NCBI GenBank assembly: GCA_020024635.1
Contig: JAHHTL010000012.1
Coordinates: 1-54,092, forward strand
Length of the DNA: 54,092 bases
Source of the DNA: Ruminococcus sp.
Lineage (GTDB): Bacteria; Bacillota; Clostridia; Lachnospirales; Lachnospiraceae
Direction: 5' to 3'
Of this stretch, positions 1 through 8,608 are shown piece after piece. Position 1 is the stretch's first letter. Each line of letters opens with the position of its first letter. Under the pieces are notes generated by a model, which was not told the DNA's origin, made no database searches, and saw only the letters and a list, made by a program, of their open reading frames with translations. A program made the translations under genes and the position numbers.

Positions 1-14
1 GTCTCTAAAGAAAT

Positions 15-47
15 ATCGCCCAGGTCGTGAGACCTGAGCGATTTTTT
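15..47. terminator. Bidirectional hairpin terminator beyond rnpB
   Basis: A stem of about 11-12 base pairs around a GTGA loop is followed by six T on the plus strand. On the minus strand the T tract is weaker. It lies just past the 3' end of rnpB and can end rnpB (minus) or a plus-strand gene entering from the left of the window. Confidence 0.7.
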
Positions 48-75
48 GGTATAATGAATTCATGCTAACAAACTT

Positions 76-438
76 ACAGAAAGTCAAGCAAAACGATAAG
101 CCGGGTTATGTCATTGGACAATCATCTATCTAGACCTGATGTTACCACCAGGTTCAAGCGACCTACCTAAAGCGTGACGGGCCGCCACGTTGCTTTTTTT
201 CGGTCTTGCTTCGGATGGGGTTTACATGTGCCCTCCTGGTTACCCACGAGGCGGTAGTCTCTTACACTGCCTTTCCACCCTTACCGGAAATACTTCCGGC
301 GGTTTATTTCTGTTGCACTGGCCTTGGAGTCACCTCCACCGGACGTTATCCGGCATCCTGCCCTGCGAAGCCCGGACTTTCCTCGTCTGCAGCTTTTCAG
401 CCTTTGCAGCCGCGATTGTCTGTCTTACTTGACTCAAG
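76..438 (-). ncRNA. rnpB: RNase P RNA (M1 RNA)
   Basis: This is the catalytic RNA of ribonuclease P, which trims the 5' leader from precursor tRNAs. On the minus strand it contains the conserved GAGGAAAGTCCGGGC block near the 5' end (about 385-370), the GCAGGATGCCGG region, the GGTAAGGGTGGAAAGG core and the 3' block ending in ACCCGGCTTATCG. The 5' GAGTCAAG can pair with CTTGACTT near the 3' end to form P1, which sets the rough ends. A sigma-A-type promoter lies directly upstream. Open reading frames across this span on the plus strand are spurious. The exact ends are uncertain by a few bases. Confidence 0.95.
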
Positions 439-443
439 TGTTA

Positions 444-472
444 ATTATACTATGTTTTTCACCTACTGTCTA
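444..472 (-). promoter_or_regulatory. Sigma-A-type promoter of rnpB
   Basis: On the minus strand a TAGACA -35 box (472-467) and a TATAAT -10 box (449-444) are 17 bases apart. Transcription should start near 438, which matches the 5' end of rnpB. The -35 box overlaps the stop codon of rnhA. Confidence 0.75.
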
Positions 473-952
473 GTGGGAATTTACTCCCTCATCCTTCAGC
501 AAAAAACTTCCATCCGCGGCGGTCGTGGCTAGTTCATCACATCGCTCATTTTGTGGATGCCCATCGTGTCCTTTTACCCAGTTAAACGTCACTTGATGTT
601 TACTTTTTACTTCCATTAAACGTTTCCACAAATCCACATTTTTAACTGGTTCATTCTTTCCGCGTTTCCAGCCTTTTTTGATCCATCCGTCAATCCAGTG
701 CTGATTAAATGCATCTACCACATACTTCGAATCAGAAAATACATCCACTTCACAAGAACAGTTCAAATTTTCTAATCCTACAATAACTGCAAGAAGTTCC
801 ATCCGATTATTGGTCGTTTTTTCATACCCTTGAGATAGTTCTTTCGTATGAAGTTGTCCTTTTTTGTCTACATATTCCAAGATTGCCCCATATCCACCCG
901 GTCCATCCGGATTTCCCCGAGCTGCTCCATCTGTAAATAACTTTACATACAT
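470..952 (-). CDS. rnhA: Ribonuclease HI
   Basis: This 160-residue protein degrades the RNA strand of RNA-DNA hybrids in the cytoplasm, for example at R-loops and replication primers. The sequence shows the full RNase H1 active site: Asp8 in TDGAARGNP, Glu52 in NNRMELL, Asp74 in SDSKYVVD, and His129 and Asp139 in the C-terminal KGHDGHPQNERCDELA segment. Length matches the bacterial type I family (about 155 residues). A GGAGAGATGAAGAA ribosome site precedes the ATG. The gene lies immediately upstream of rnpB and its stop overlaps the rnpB promoter. It follows the amidohydrolase gene by 24 bases and may be cotranscribed with it. Confidence 0.95.
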   Translation of the reverse strand: MYVKLFTDGAARGNPDGPGGYGAILEYVDKKGQLHTKELSQGYEKTTNNRMELLAVIVGLENLNCSCEVDVFSDSKYVVDAFNQHWIDGWIKKGWKRGKNEPVKNVDLWKRLMEVKSKHQVTFNWVKGHDGHPQNERCDELATTAADGSFLLKDEGVNSH

Positions 953-976
953 TTCTTCATCTCTCCTTACTTGCTT

Positions 977-2254
977 CTATCCTAAAATTCTCTTCGCACT
1001 TTCCTGTGCCTTTTTGAAAATTTCCTCCTTTGAAGAATCCAAGTAAAATTCTCCATCTTGATATAAAACTTTTCCGGCAATCATGGTCATCTTTACATTC
1101 TGTTTGCTACCACTATACACTAGATTTTTTTCTACATTTTGAAGTGGCTGCATATTTGGTTGCATAAGATCAATTAAGATTAAATCTGCTTTCTTTCCTT
1201 TTGCAATCACATCACATTCCGGAAGCCCCATTGCATGAGCGCCATTTACGGTTGCCATTTTTAGTACTTCCTGTGCCGGAACAGCCTCCGGATCGTCGCA
1301 AATTGCTTTTTGAAGTCCTGTTACAAGGAACATTTCGCGGAACATATCGAGGCAGTTATTGCTTGCAGGGCCATCCGTACCAATCGCAACCGGAATCTTA
1401 TAGTCCAAATATTTTTTTATCGGTGCAATCCCACTTGCCAATTTTAAGTTTGATGCTGGATTTGTCACCTCAAACATTTTTCTTTGTTTCAAAATTGTAA
1501 AATCTTCTTCATCCATATGGACGCCATGGAAAATTCCACCACCATAATTAAATAAACCTAAAGAGTCCATATAGGCAACTGGTGTCATCCCTGTTCGCGT
1601 ACGACAGTCCTCTACTTCTTTCTTTGTCTCCGAACAATGTACATAAACTGGAAGCTGATATTTGTCTGCAATCTTAGCAAGTCCCTCCATCAAAGTGCGA
1701 CTGGTCGTATATTCCGCATGAAAGCCAAGCTGATAAGAAAGCAATCTAGATGGATCCTGATTGTATCTATGGTAATCTTCTTCCACTTCTTCCAGAGTTC
1801 CTCCAAAGTCATTAATGCTTTCGCAAAGTACCATTCGAAATCCGGTATCTTTCACTGTCCGCTCTGCTGCTGGTTTGTTTAAATACATATCAAATGCTGC
1901 TGTTACACCACTTGTTAAATATTCCATAATGGCTAGTTTATTGAGCCAGTAGATATCTTCTTCTGTTAATTTTGCCTCTGCTGGAAATACTCTCGTATGA
2001 AGCCACTCATCTAGTTTCATATCATCTGCATGAGAACGTAAAAATGTCATTGCAGAGTGCGTATGGGCATTTTTAAATCCAGGCATCAAAAGATTCCCTT
2101 TTCCATCAATTTGTCGATCCCAGGTTAGATCTGTACTTTTACTTTCCGCACCTACATAAGTGATTTCATCTCCTTCAATCCAAACTTCTCCTGTAAAGAT
2201 CTTCTTCTCCTCTTCCATCGTAAGAATCTTAACATTATAAATTCTTGTATTCAT
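977..2254 (-). CDS. Amidohydrolase, 5-methylthioadenosine/S-adenosylhomocysteine deaminase type
   Basis: This 425-residue metal-dependent hydrolase belongs to the cytosine-deaminase-like amidohydrolase superfamily. The N-terminal metal motif NAHTHS gives His64 and His66. Further metal ligands fit GFHAEYTTS, HCSET and GTDGPAS later in the chain. The LRSHADDMKLDEWL stretch after the HxH motif and the overall length resemble MtaD-type enzymes, which deaminate S-adenosylhomocysteine or 5-methylthioadenosine to the inosyl forms. Substrate cannot be fixed from sequence alone, and related enzymes act on other purine-like compounds. The role inferred is recycling of SAM-derived nucleosides. It probably shares a transcript with rnhA. 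Confidence 0.85.
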   Translation of the reverse strand: MNTRIYNVKILTMEEEKKIFTGEVWIEGDEITYVGAESKSTDLTWDRQIDGKGNLLMPGFKNAHTHSAMTFLRSHADDMKLDEWLHTRVFPAEAKLTEEDIYWLNKLAIMEYLTSGVTAAFDMYLNKPAAERTVKDTGFRMVLCESINDFGGTLEEVEEDYHRYNQDPSRLLSYQLGFHAEYTTSRTLMEGLAKIADKYQLPVYVHCSETKKEVEDCRTRTGMTPVAYMDSLGLFNYGGGIFHGVHMDEEDFTILKQRKMFEVTNPASNLKLASGIAPIKKYLDYKIPVAIGTDGPASNNCLDMFREMFLVTGLQKAICDDPEAVPAQEVLKMATVNGAHAMGLPECDVIAKGKKADLILIDLMQPNMQPLQNVEKNLVYSGSKQNVKMTMIAGKVLYQDGEFYLDSSKEEIFKKAQESAKRILG

Positions 2255-2367
2255 CTATATTTTCCCTTCTCCTTTGCTCCTATTTCAAATCCTTCGGTAT
2301 TAGTTATTGTATCAAATTGAGAAGTAGATATCTAGTAGTTTCTCTCAAGATTGTGACCCCTTCCATC

Positions 2368-4257
2368 TCACAGCCCGATATTTTTTTGGTAGATTCCTTT
2401 GGAACCCAAATAGCACAGGCCAAAAAATCCATAACTAATCAATATGCTCCATATATTAATTGGCAATAAAGAGGGAACTTGCATTACATTGGCCAACGCT
2501 TTCAAGGAAAAGAATGATGAAATTGTCATGACAAGCAACGGAATTGCATATGCGACTTTGAGTTCTTTTGCAATCGCCCTGCTCTGTATCTTTCTATCCA
2601 CTCCGATTTTGGATAATACACAATAACGTTCCTTTTCTTCAAAAGCATCGTTGTATATTTTCATAAATAAAATGCTTCCACTGGCGAAAATAAAGACTAA
2701 AAATACAAAGAACGATACACTAAACAAAATATGAAGCCAAGCATTTTCATTTCGTCTCGGATCAATTTTCACAAGTCCATCACATTGAGAACTCGATTGG
2801 ATATCCTCCACAGACTGTTCAAAATTATTTGCGTTTGCTAATTTAAAATTATAGAAATACATGCATTGAGCCAACGGTTTCAGTTTTTGATAGACTTGAT
2901 CATTTACGATCATACACTCCATTTGTTCTTGCATATACCCTAAATAAGGCACATTTGTTTTTTCTGTAGATGTAAATGCTGTTTGGCTAATAGTATGAAC
3001 GGTCTTGGTCCGCTCATCTTCAAATGACATCAGATACAAACGTGTTAACTCAATAAATTCGTTGTCTTTTGGTTCCTTATACCCAAAGGGTAATCCAGTT
3101 TCTTTTGCAATTCTTTTTACATCAGAATATGACAACAATGTATATGGTGTATTTTCATAACGATTATCGGTATATTCATTTGGTATCACCGCGATTTCTA
3201 CTTCTGAAGAATACTGAATCTCATTTTTCTTTTCAATCAAAGACGTAAATGCTTGTCTGGCTCCCTTTTCTTTTGCCATAATTTGATAGGTATACGTGTT
3301 TTCAAAATGATTAATTTGATCACTTCGATCTTTCATGGCAAATCCAAACCCCAGTGCTGTTACCGAACAAAGCATTAAAACACATACCATTGCATATGTA
3401 CGGTAATTTTTTTTCATTCGAAAGATCATGCTATTCATCCATAAGTTTCGTTCTTTTTTATAAAGAAACCGTTTGTTTTGCACCAATCTTTGAAAAATAA
3501 ACGGAATTAATCCGCCAAATAACATATAGATTCCAATAATTACCATTACTGTTGCAATCACTACATTTCCCATGACTTCTATACCTGCTTCTTTGGTTGC
3601 AAGATAAAAACCATCACTCAAAAAAAAGACCCCTAAAATTGTTTTGAGCAACAAAACAATTGCGTTTTGTTTTACATATTCATTTTGCTTATTCGCAGAA
3701 ACCATCTCTAGGACACTGCTTCGGACAATGTTAATGTATCCTTTTATTACAAAAATCAAATAAATAATTCCAAAGATCATGCATGTGATCAAAACAGAAG
3801 ATATCGTAAATTTGAATTTAATTTCAATGGCAATATCCGAAAGTTTTACCAAAATCATTGTAAATAATTGAGAGGTAAGAATCCCAAAAACAATTCCAAA
3901 AATCAAAGATACACCACCAATAAGACTTGTTTCCAGCATATATATCTGCCCTATTTTCTGATTTGACAACCCTAGAAAGACATAGGTACCTATCTCTTTT
4001 TTTCTTTTTGTTAAAAATACATTGGTAGCATACCAAATGAAAAATAGCATAAAACAAGCAATTACAACAGCCAATGCCTGTATGACAATTTCAATGTTTT
4101 GAGACTGACTTTCGCCCAATGGATCCAACACTTTGGAATCTACCAAATTAATAAAATTCGTTAAGATCATAGTTGTAAAAGAAAGAGAAAGAATCAAAGA
4201 CAAATAACTTTTAAAACTAGATTTAAAATTTTGTAAAACAAGTTTCATCATACTCAT
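2368..4257 (-). CDS. BceB-type ABC transporter permease
   Basis: This 629-residue membrane protein resembles the FtsX/MacB-fold permeases of Bce-type peptide antibiotic transporters. It shows an N-terminal membrane segment (about 18-38), a cluster of hydrophobic segments between about 55 and 300, a large hydrophilic region of about 200 residues (about 320-510) that should face outward, and further membrane segments near the C-terminus. The domain order and length fit BceB (about 646 residues). It overlaps the upstream ATPase gene by four bases, so the two are translationally coupled. Together with the kinase and regulator upstream it should detect and remove cell-wall-active peptides such as bacitracin or lantibiotics. 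The actual ligand cannot be read from sequence. Confidence 0.88.
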   Translation of the reverse strand: MSMMKLVLQNFKSSFKSYLSLILSLSFTTMILTNFINLVDSKVLDPLGESQSQNIEIVIQALAVVIACFMLFFIWYATNVFLTKRKKEIGTYVFLGLSNQKIGQIYMLETSLIGGVSLIFGIVFGILTSQLFTMILVKLSDIAIEIKFKFTISSVLITCMIFGIIYLIFVIKGYINIVRSSVLEMVSANKQNEYVKQNAIVLLLKTILGVFFLSDGFYLATKEAGIEVMGNVVIATVMVIIGIYMLFGGLIPFIFQRLVQNKRFLYKKERNLWMNSMIFRMKKNYRTYAMVCVLMLCSVTALGFGFAMKDRSDQINHFENTYTYQIMAKEKGARQAFTSLIEKKNEIQYSSEVEIAVIPNEYTDNRYENTPYTLLSYSDVKRIAKETGLPFGYKEPKDNEFIELTRLYLMSFEDERTKTVHTISQTAFTSTEKTNVPYLGYMQEQMECMIVNDQVYQKLKPLAQCMYFYNFKLANANNFEQSVEDIQSSSQCDGLVKIDPRRNENAWLHILFSVSFFVFLVFIFASGSILFMKIYNDAFEEKERYCVLSKIGVDRKIQSRAIAKELKVAYAIPLLVMTISSFFSLKALANVMQVPSLLPINIWSILISYGFFGLCYLGSKGIYQKNIGL

Positions 4258-5015
4258 GAAAAATCACTCCCCATTGACGCTTGCATATCTATAATGCGAT
4301 CATAAAATTCTTTACGGTTTTGTCCTTTTGTCAACTTGCATTTAATCACCCCATCACTTAATATATATACTTCTTTGGCATAAGAAGCACTAAATGTATC
4401 ATGGGTAACCATCAAGATTGTTGCTTCTTTACAATCATTGGCATGTTTTAAACATTCTAACAAATCATGACTAGACTTTGAATCTAATGCTCCCGTTGGT
4501 TCATCGGCAAAAATTATTTCTGGTTTTGTAATCAGTGCACGACAAGTTGCCCCTCTTTGCTTTTGTCCCCCTGATAACTGATAAGGGTATTTTTTCAGAT
4601 GCTCCTTTAATCCAAACACCTGAGCTAATTGATCGACTTTTTTAATGCACTCTTCACTAGATATGCCATTTAGAGATAACGGTAATGCGATGTTATCTTG
4701 TAAAGTCATCGTATCCAACAAATTATAATCTTGAAAGATAAATCCTATTTTGTCTTTACGAATTTTTGACAATTCCTTGTTTTTTAATTTTGTCAGATCC
4801 TTTCCATCTAAAAAAATAGCTCCTTGGGTCGGTTTATCGATGGTCGACAAAATATTCAATAATGTTGTTTTCCCAGATCCTGAAGGTCCCATAACGGCAA
4901 TAAAATCATGTTTATGAATGGAAAAATTAAGACCTTTTAATACATTTGTTTGAAACCCTTTTGATCCATAGTTCTTAAAAAGATTTTTCACTTCTAAAAT
5001 TGTTTGTTCACTCAT
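4254..5015 (-). CDS. BceA-type ABC transporter ATP-binding protein
   Basis: This 253-residue ATPase drives the neighbouring permease. Visible motifs are Walker A GPSGSGKT (43-50), the Q-loop near FIFQDYNLLD (93-102), the LSGGQ signature (147-151), Walker B plus DEPTGALD (171-178) and an H-loop in VTHD. The YNLLDTMTLQDNIALPL stretch is typical of the MacB/LolD/BceA group. A strong AGGAGG-type site precedes the ATG. A TATAAT box at 5045-5040 without a good -35 lies upstream, which fits an activator-dependent promoter, so the transporter operon can be transcribed separately from the kinase-regulator operon. Confidence 0.92.
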   Translation of the reverse strand: MSEQTILEVKNLFKNYGSKGFQTNVLKGLNFSIHKHDFIAVMGPSGSGKTTLLNILSTIDKPTQGAIFLDGKDLTKLKNKELSKIRKDKIGFIFQDYNLLDTMTLQDNIALPLSLNGISSEECIKKVDQLAQVFGLKEHLKKYPYQLSGGQKQRGATCRALITKPEIIFADEPTGALDSKSSHDLLECLKHANDCKEATILMVTHDTFSASYAKEVYILSDGVIKCKLTKGQNRKEFYDRIIDMQASMGSDFS

Positions 5016-5039
5016 TAGTATTTCCTCCTTACAAACATG

Positions 5040-5045
5040 ATTATA
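5040..5045 (-). promoter_or_regulatory. -10 box of the Bce transporter operon
   Basis: A perfect TATAAT on the minus strand lies 25 bases before the start of the ATPase gene. No recognisable -35 sits 16-18 bases upstream, as expected if a response regulator must activate it. A TTTTGTAAGG sequence further upstream (about 5089-5080) also occurs in the promoter region of the regulator gene, but here it overlaps the T tract of a terminator. Confidence 0.5.
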
Positions 5046-5082
5046 GCCTTTTTTCTTCTCGAAATCCTTGCACTTACCTTAC

Positions 5083-5122
5083 AAAAAGAATCTCTAATGT
5101 TACGGAAATGCAACATTAGAGA
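5083..5122 (-). terminator. Terminator of the response regulator-kinase operon
   Basis: A perfect 11-base-pair stem (5122-5112 with 5101-5091) around a 10-base loop is followed on the minus strand by ATTCTTTTTG. The stem includes the stop codon of the kinase gene. It separates kinase transcripts from transporter transcripts. Confidence 0.8.
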
Positions 5123-6102
5123 TTAAAGTAATTTTCTATGTTCCGAAAAGAAATACAAAAACATGTATATTTTTGTTCTTCGCTTGATACTGTTATTTCA
5201 TGCCCCAGTTTTTGGATCATCAAATTGACCATATAAAGCCCCATCCCGGTAGACTTGTATTTTCCATTATGGTGATTGCTTCCAACATAACCTCTTTCAA
5301 ATATTCGTGGCAAATCTTGTGCCTTAATTCCTTCTCCATCATCCTTGATATATAATTTCACTTCTTTTGGAGTTTCTTCACTCCATATATGAATTTTGGG
5401 CTTTTCCTTCCTATACTTCATTGCATTGGCTAGCAATTGGTCAATAATATAGACCATCCACTGGGAATCACTATACACAGATTCATCCATCACTTCCAAT
5501 TGTAATTCCACTTGGTGTTTGATTAAAAAATATCGATTATTTCTAATAGAGGTATTTACACACTCCCCTAATTTAATTTTTTTCACTTGAAGATCATCAA
5601 AGGTTCCTGACACCTTACAGCTGACCAAAACGGCATTTAAATATTGTTTTATTTTTTCAAGTTGCTCCTTCAACTGCTCTTTTGCATCTGCTTCTGTTAT
5701 TTTTTCGCTCACAAGAAATGCTGTTGCCAATGGAATTTTAATTTCATGACACCATTTTGTAATAAAATCTTGCTGATCTTGATTGATTGCGATTTGTTCA
5801 TTGATACGATCTTGAAAAATCTGAAAATCATGTTCTATAATTTCTTTCTCTTCCAGATCTTCAAATTGATAAAAAATATAATCATGGCTTTGTAGACATG
5901 CTTCCTTTTCTCTTTCTTTTTTATGAAAACAAAAGAGATCAATTCCAAGAAACAATCCAATACAAACAACTAATAAAAGATCTAGATACAATAACAATTG
6001 TAACTTAATATTTGTTAGCAAGAATATAAAATATAAATTAAATGCTAGTAAAATTAAGACTATACATAATAGAAATTTAAAGTGTTTTTTTATATATTTC
6101 AT
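5116..6102 (-). CDS. BceS-type intramembrane-sensing histidine kinase
   Basis: This 328-residue kinase has two closely spaced N-terminal membrane segments (about 10-30 and 34-58) with almost no extracellular loop, the hallmark of intramembrane-sensing kinases that read the state of a partner ABC transporter. The phosphoacceptor is His119 in WCHEIKIPL. ATP-binding boxes follow: N-box around LLANAMKYRK, the DDGEGI box and a G-box GKYKSTGMGLYMV. It overlaps the response regulator gene by four bases. Known Bce systems activate the transporter operon and often themselves. The ligand is inferred only by family. Confidence 0.9.
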   Translation of the reverse strand: MKYIKKHFKFLLCIVLILLAFNLYFIFLLTNIKLQLLLYLDLLLVVCIGLFLGIDLFCFHKKEREKEACLQSHDYIFYQFEDLEEKEIIEHDFQIFQDRINEQIAINQDQQDFITKWCHEIKIPLATAFLVSEKITEADAKEQLKEQLEKIKQYLNAVLVSCKVSGTFDDLQVKKIKLGECVNTSIRNNRYFLIKHQVELQLEVMDESVYSDSQWMVYIIDQLLANAMKYRKEKPKIHIWSEETPKEVKLYIKDDGEGIKAQDLPRIFERGYVGSNHHNGKYKSTGMGLYMVNLMIQKLGHEITVSSEEQKYTCFCISFRNIENYFNL

Positions 6103-6776
6103 TTGATATAATACCCTTGTCCTTTTTTGGTATAAATAATCTCATCCCCTGTATATTTTTTGAATTTGTTTCTTAATCTTGAAATCAAAACCGTAAGTGT
6201 ATTGTCTGAAATAAATTCATCTGTATTCCACAATTCATCCATCAATGCATTTCTAGAAACAATATTTCCTTGTTGTTCCAACAACATTTGCACAATGGTA
6301 TTTTCTGATTTTGTCAGTTCTATTTTCTGTTGATTATGATAAATACAGCCTCCAGAAACATCATAATAAATCTTTTCTTGAATAAACTGCTTTTGGGTAA
6401 CTTTATATTGATATGTCCTGCGGAGAATAGCTAATATTTTTGCTTTTAGTAAGGATAAATTGAATGGTTTTTCAATAAAATCATCTCCCCCTTGTGCAAT
6501 AGCCATAATTTTATCTTGATCTGAATTACTACTACTAATGAAGATCATTGGCACCTTTGAACATTCTCGAATCTTAGCACACCAATAAAATCCATCGTAA
6601 AATGGTAAATGAATGTCCATTAAAACTAAATCCGGACGAATCTCCATACACTCTCCCCACACATTTGAAAAATCTCGAATCCCTGAAATCTGATAGCCCC
6701 ATTTCATTAAGTACGCTTTTAATTCCATTGCTAAGGATAAATCGTCTTCTATAATTAAAATTCTAATATGTTCCAT
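6099..6776 (-). CDS. BceR-type response regulator (OmpR/PhoB family)
   Basis: This 225-residue protein has an N-terminal receiver domain with the acidic pair Asp11/Asp12, phosphoacceptor Asp54 in LVLMDIHLP, and Lys103 in IEKPF. A C-terminal winged-helix DNA-binding domain (about 125-225) ends in the typical TVLISRLRNKF recognition region and GQGYYIK. It is the first gene of a two-gene operon with the kinase. A -10 box TATAAT (6802-6797) and a candidate binding site (6841-6854) lie upstream. Confidence 0.92.
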   Translation of the reverse strand: MEHIRILIIEDDLSLAMELKAYLMKWGYQISGIRDFSNVWGECMEIRPDLVLMDIHLPFYDGFYWCAKIRECSKVPMIFISSSNSDQDKIMAIAQGGDDFIEKPFNLSLLKAKILAILRRTYQYKVTQKQFIQEKIYYDVSGGCIYHNQQKIELTKSENTIVQMLLEQQGNIVSRNALMDELWNTDEFISDNTLTVLISRLRNKFKKYTGDEIIYTKKGQGYYIK

Positions 6777-6796
6777 AAACTCAGCTCCTCAACGTT

Positions 6797-6854
6797 ATTA
6801 TAATCGTCTTGTCTATAGATTTCTATCCTTTATTTTAACCTTACAAAACTGTTA
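6797..6854 (-). promoter_or_regulatory. Promoter region with candidate BceR-type operator
   Basis: A TATAAT -10 box (6802-6797) precedes the response regulator gene, with no good -35. Further upstream, TTACA-AAAC-TGTTA (6841-6854) agrees closely with the TNACA-N4-TGTAA inverted repeat I recall for BceR-like regulators. Autoregulation is inferred. Confidence 0.5.
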
Positions 6855-6928
6855 GATTTCCCCCCGTCTTTCGCTTACAACTGGTTCAGGGCGTTATAGT
6901 GATAAGAGGTTTGTCCCCCCTTTCCTCT

Positions 6929-7168
6929 TTAAAATATGTTTTTACTGAAGCCAATATATTCTTCTAATACAATCTCTTCGTCCATAATTTCTAAAATCTC
7001 ATGTGCTTCATTATTAATATTTATAAATTTAACCTTTTTTGTTTCAGAAATAAAAATTTGCATTACAAGAGCATCTTTTTCAAAAAATGCATAAATCATT
7101 TTGGGAAATAAAATTGCAGTAATAATTTCCGTAAACTCTTTATTCGCACTTATCCCCAACTCCTGCAA
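6929..7168 (-). CDS. Small hypothetical protein
   Basis: An open frame of 79 codons starts only from TTG. I do not recognise it. It is rich in hydrophobic and acidic residues, with a stretch KMIYAFFEKDALVMQIFI in the middle and an acidic tail. The frame stays open about nine codons upstream of the TTG back to a stop, without ATG or a clear ribosome site. It sits in a patch of decayed or unknown genes, so it may be a fragment of a larger gene. Confidence 0.3.
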   Translation of the reverse strand: MQELGISANKEFTEIITAILFPKMIYAFFEKDALVMQIFISETKKVKFININNEAHEILEIMDEEIVLEEYIGFSKNIF

Positions 7169-7225
7169 TTGATCGTTAACTTTTTTTACACTTTTTTAAT
7201 AAATAGTCCATTTTTCCATTTCAAC

Positions 7226-7408
7226 TTATTTTTCACACCATATGATAGGAAGTGTCGGTGTTTGATAATCAATCGCCTCCCGTTCTTTATTTTCCTGCTT
7301 GATAGTACGGTTTTCACTTATTTTTGACATCTCTTTCTTTCTCGGAGGAGCTTTCATTTCCCCCTTTTTTAAGTTCAAGGTTTCTCCTTTCGTATGGCGT
7401 CTTCTCAA
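7226..7408 (-). CDS. Possible small basic protein or gene fragment
   Basis: The 60-codon frame starts with TTG. An internal TTG 30 bases downstream has a better ribosome site (AAAGGAGAAACC). The product is very basic and charged in its first two thirds and has no recognised motif. Bases 7169-7225 and 7409-7477 hold nothing I can identify. Coding status is doubtful, and it may be the end of a lost gene from a transferred element. Confidence 0.2.
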   Translation of the reverse strand: MRRRHTKGETLNLKKGEMKAPPRKKEMSKISENRTIKQENKEREAIDYQTPTLPIIWCEK

Positions 7409-7477
7409 TATTTTCGCACAAATTAATTTTGGGGTATAGATGAATCTTGAAAAAAACTATATGCTTACAAAAATTTT

Positions 7478-8215
7478 CTATTCCCTTATTTCATAAGATA
7501 ATGTATCTCCTGAATGATCACTAGTAAGATTTAAATAATACCACAAATAAAAATCTTGTCCCAATGATTCAAAATGTACAATTTCATCAGGTGGTTGTTC
7601 TTCTATTTTCAAACTATATATATTATCATCTGGCACCACACCATATACAAATCTTGTATTCTTGGGATTTACATTTAAATCTTGTAATGCATCGCTCAGG
7701 GTAAGTTGAAGCTTAATACCTCTACTTGTCTTTAATCCGTATTTTGTATCTTTTGTAACTTTATCGGATACTTTTGTTAAAAAAACATATTTTTGTTTTC
7801 CTTCGATTTCCTTGATTTTAAATTTAGCAAATGTTGTTGCTGCTTCCGTTTCTCCTTTTTCTGATATAAAATAGATAGCAATATATTCTTCGCTTTTGAA
7901 TTCCTTTATAATTTCATCTATATTTCGCATGTAATCATCTTCAGGTGGAATATCAATATTAGGATTCTTCATTGCCTGTTCCAATGTATCAGAATATTCC
8001 TCATCAGGGATGCTTTCTTCATCTACTTTTGTCCCCATTGGATTTACAATATCTAGTGGAACATATTCTTTTGTTTGTTCCGGTTTATATGTGTAAATCC
8101 TATCTTGTTTTTTTTCCCTACAACCCCTTGAAAAAATTCCAATAATAAAAAGTATCAAAAATACAAATACTACTAAAAAAATAATGGCCTTTAAAATTTT
8201 TATTATCTTTTTCAT
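7478..8215 (-). CDS. Membrane-anchored hypothetical protein
   Basis: The product is about 245 residues. I prefer the ATG at 8215 over the one at 8227 because GGAG lies at proper distance before it. One strong hydrophobic segment (about 6-26) follows a Lys-rich start, so the rest (about 215 residues) should be outside the membrane. The extracellular part begins with an acidic low-complexity stretch (about 35-95) and then a more ordered region with alternating charged strands. There is no lipobox, because the Cys in SRGC lies after the membrane segment. I do not recognise the family. It lies alone between remnants and has no obvious operon partner. Confidence 0.6.
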   Translation of the reverse strand: MKKIIKILKAIIFLVVFVFLILFIIGIFSRGCREKKQDRIYTYKPEQTKEYVPLDIVNPMGTKVDEESIPDEEYSDTLEQAMKNPNIDIPPEDDYMRNIDEIIKEFKSEEYIAIYFISEKGETEAATTFAKFKIKEIEGKQKYVFLTKVSDKVTKDTKYGLKTSRGIKLQLTLSDALQDLNVNPKNTRFVYGVVPDDNIYSLKIEEQPPDEIVHFESLGQDFYLWYYLNLTSDHSGDTLSYEIRE

Positions 8216-8353
8216 TTTAATCTCCATTCCGCCGCCTTTTAGTTGGCGACTTAAGTATTAAGGCATCCTCGCATCAGTGTCAGATGCACCCACCCGTTTG
8301 TTTATTGATGTGCATGTGCGCCTCTCTGCTTAGATGGGAATACTCTTAAAATC

Positions 8354-8379
8354 GGTTCACTTTGTGAGCCTGTTTTTTG
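8354..8379. terminator. Short hairpin with T tract on the plus strand
   Basis: A 7-base-pair stem GGTTCAC/GTGAGCC (one G-T pair) has a TTT loop and is followed by TGTTTTTTG on the plus strand. The minus strand has a weaker T tract. There is no clear plus-strand gene for it to end. Confidence 0.45.
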
Positions 8380-8415
8380 TATCCATTCCACGATTTTGGC
8401 TTAACATACATTCTT

Positions 8416-8553
8416 TCACACTAATGCCTCCTTATCCAGTACATAATTCTCCAAGTTTAGGAAATAATCTTTTTGAATAAACGCCTCATTTACTGCAAGC
8501 AATTGTTTCTGCTCTGGAACGATTTTAACAGAAAAATATGTTGTATAGTTACA
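8416..8553 (-). pseudogene. C-terminal remnant of an unknown gene
   Basis: An open frame of about 45 codons ends in TGA at 8416 and has no ATG or GTG start. It reads like normal coding sequence (EQKQLLAVNEAF, then NLENYVLDKEALV). AAGGAGG precedes a GTG that is followed at once by the stop TGA, so a following gene in this spot is also broken. I read it as what remains of a transferred operon. The family is unknown. Confidence 0.35.
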
Positions 8554-8578
8554 TTATAACATGTAACGGAGAAAAGAT

Positions 8579-8608
8579 GGCTAACGATAGCCCTCTTTTT
8601 TCTTTTTT
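8579..8608 (+). terminator. Plus-strand terminator without an assigned gene
   Basis: A 5-base-pair stem GGCTA/TAGCC with an ACGA loop is followed by CTCTTTTTTCTTTTTT on the plus strand. No plus-strand gene lies upstream, so it may belong to a lost gene or a small RNA. Confidence 0.4.

Noticed and set aside
190..532. Two plus-strand frames of 80 and 108 codons
   Set aside because: They run antisense through the RNase P RNA gene and have no protein-like character.
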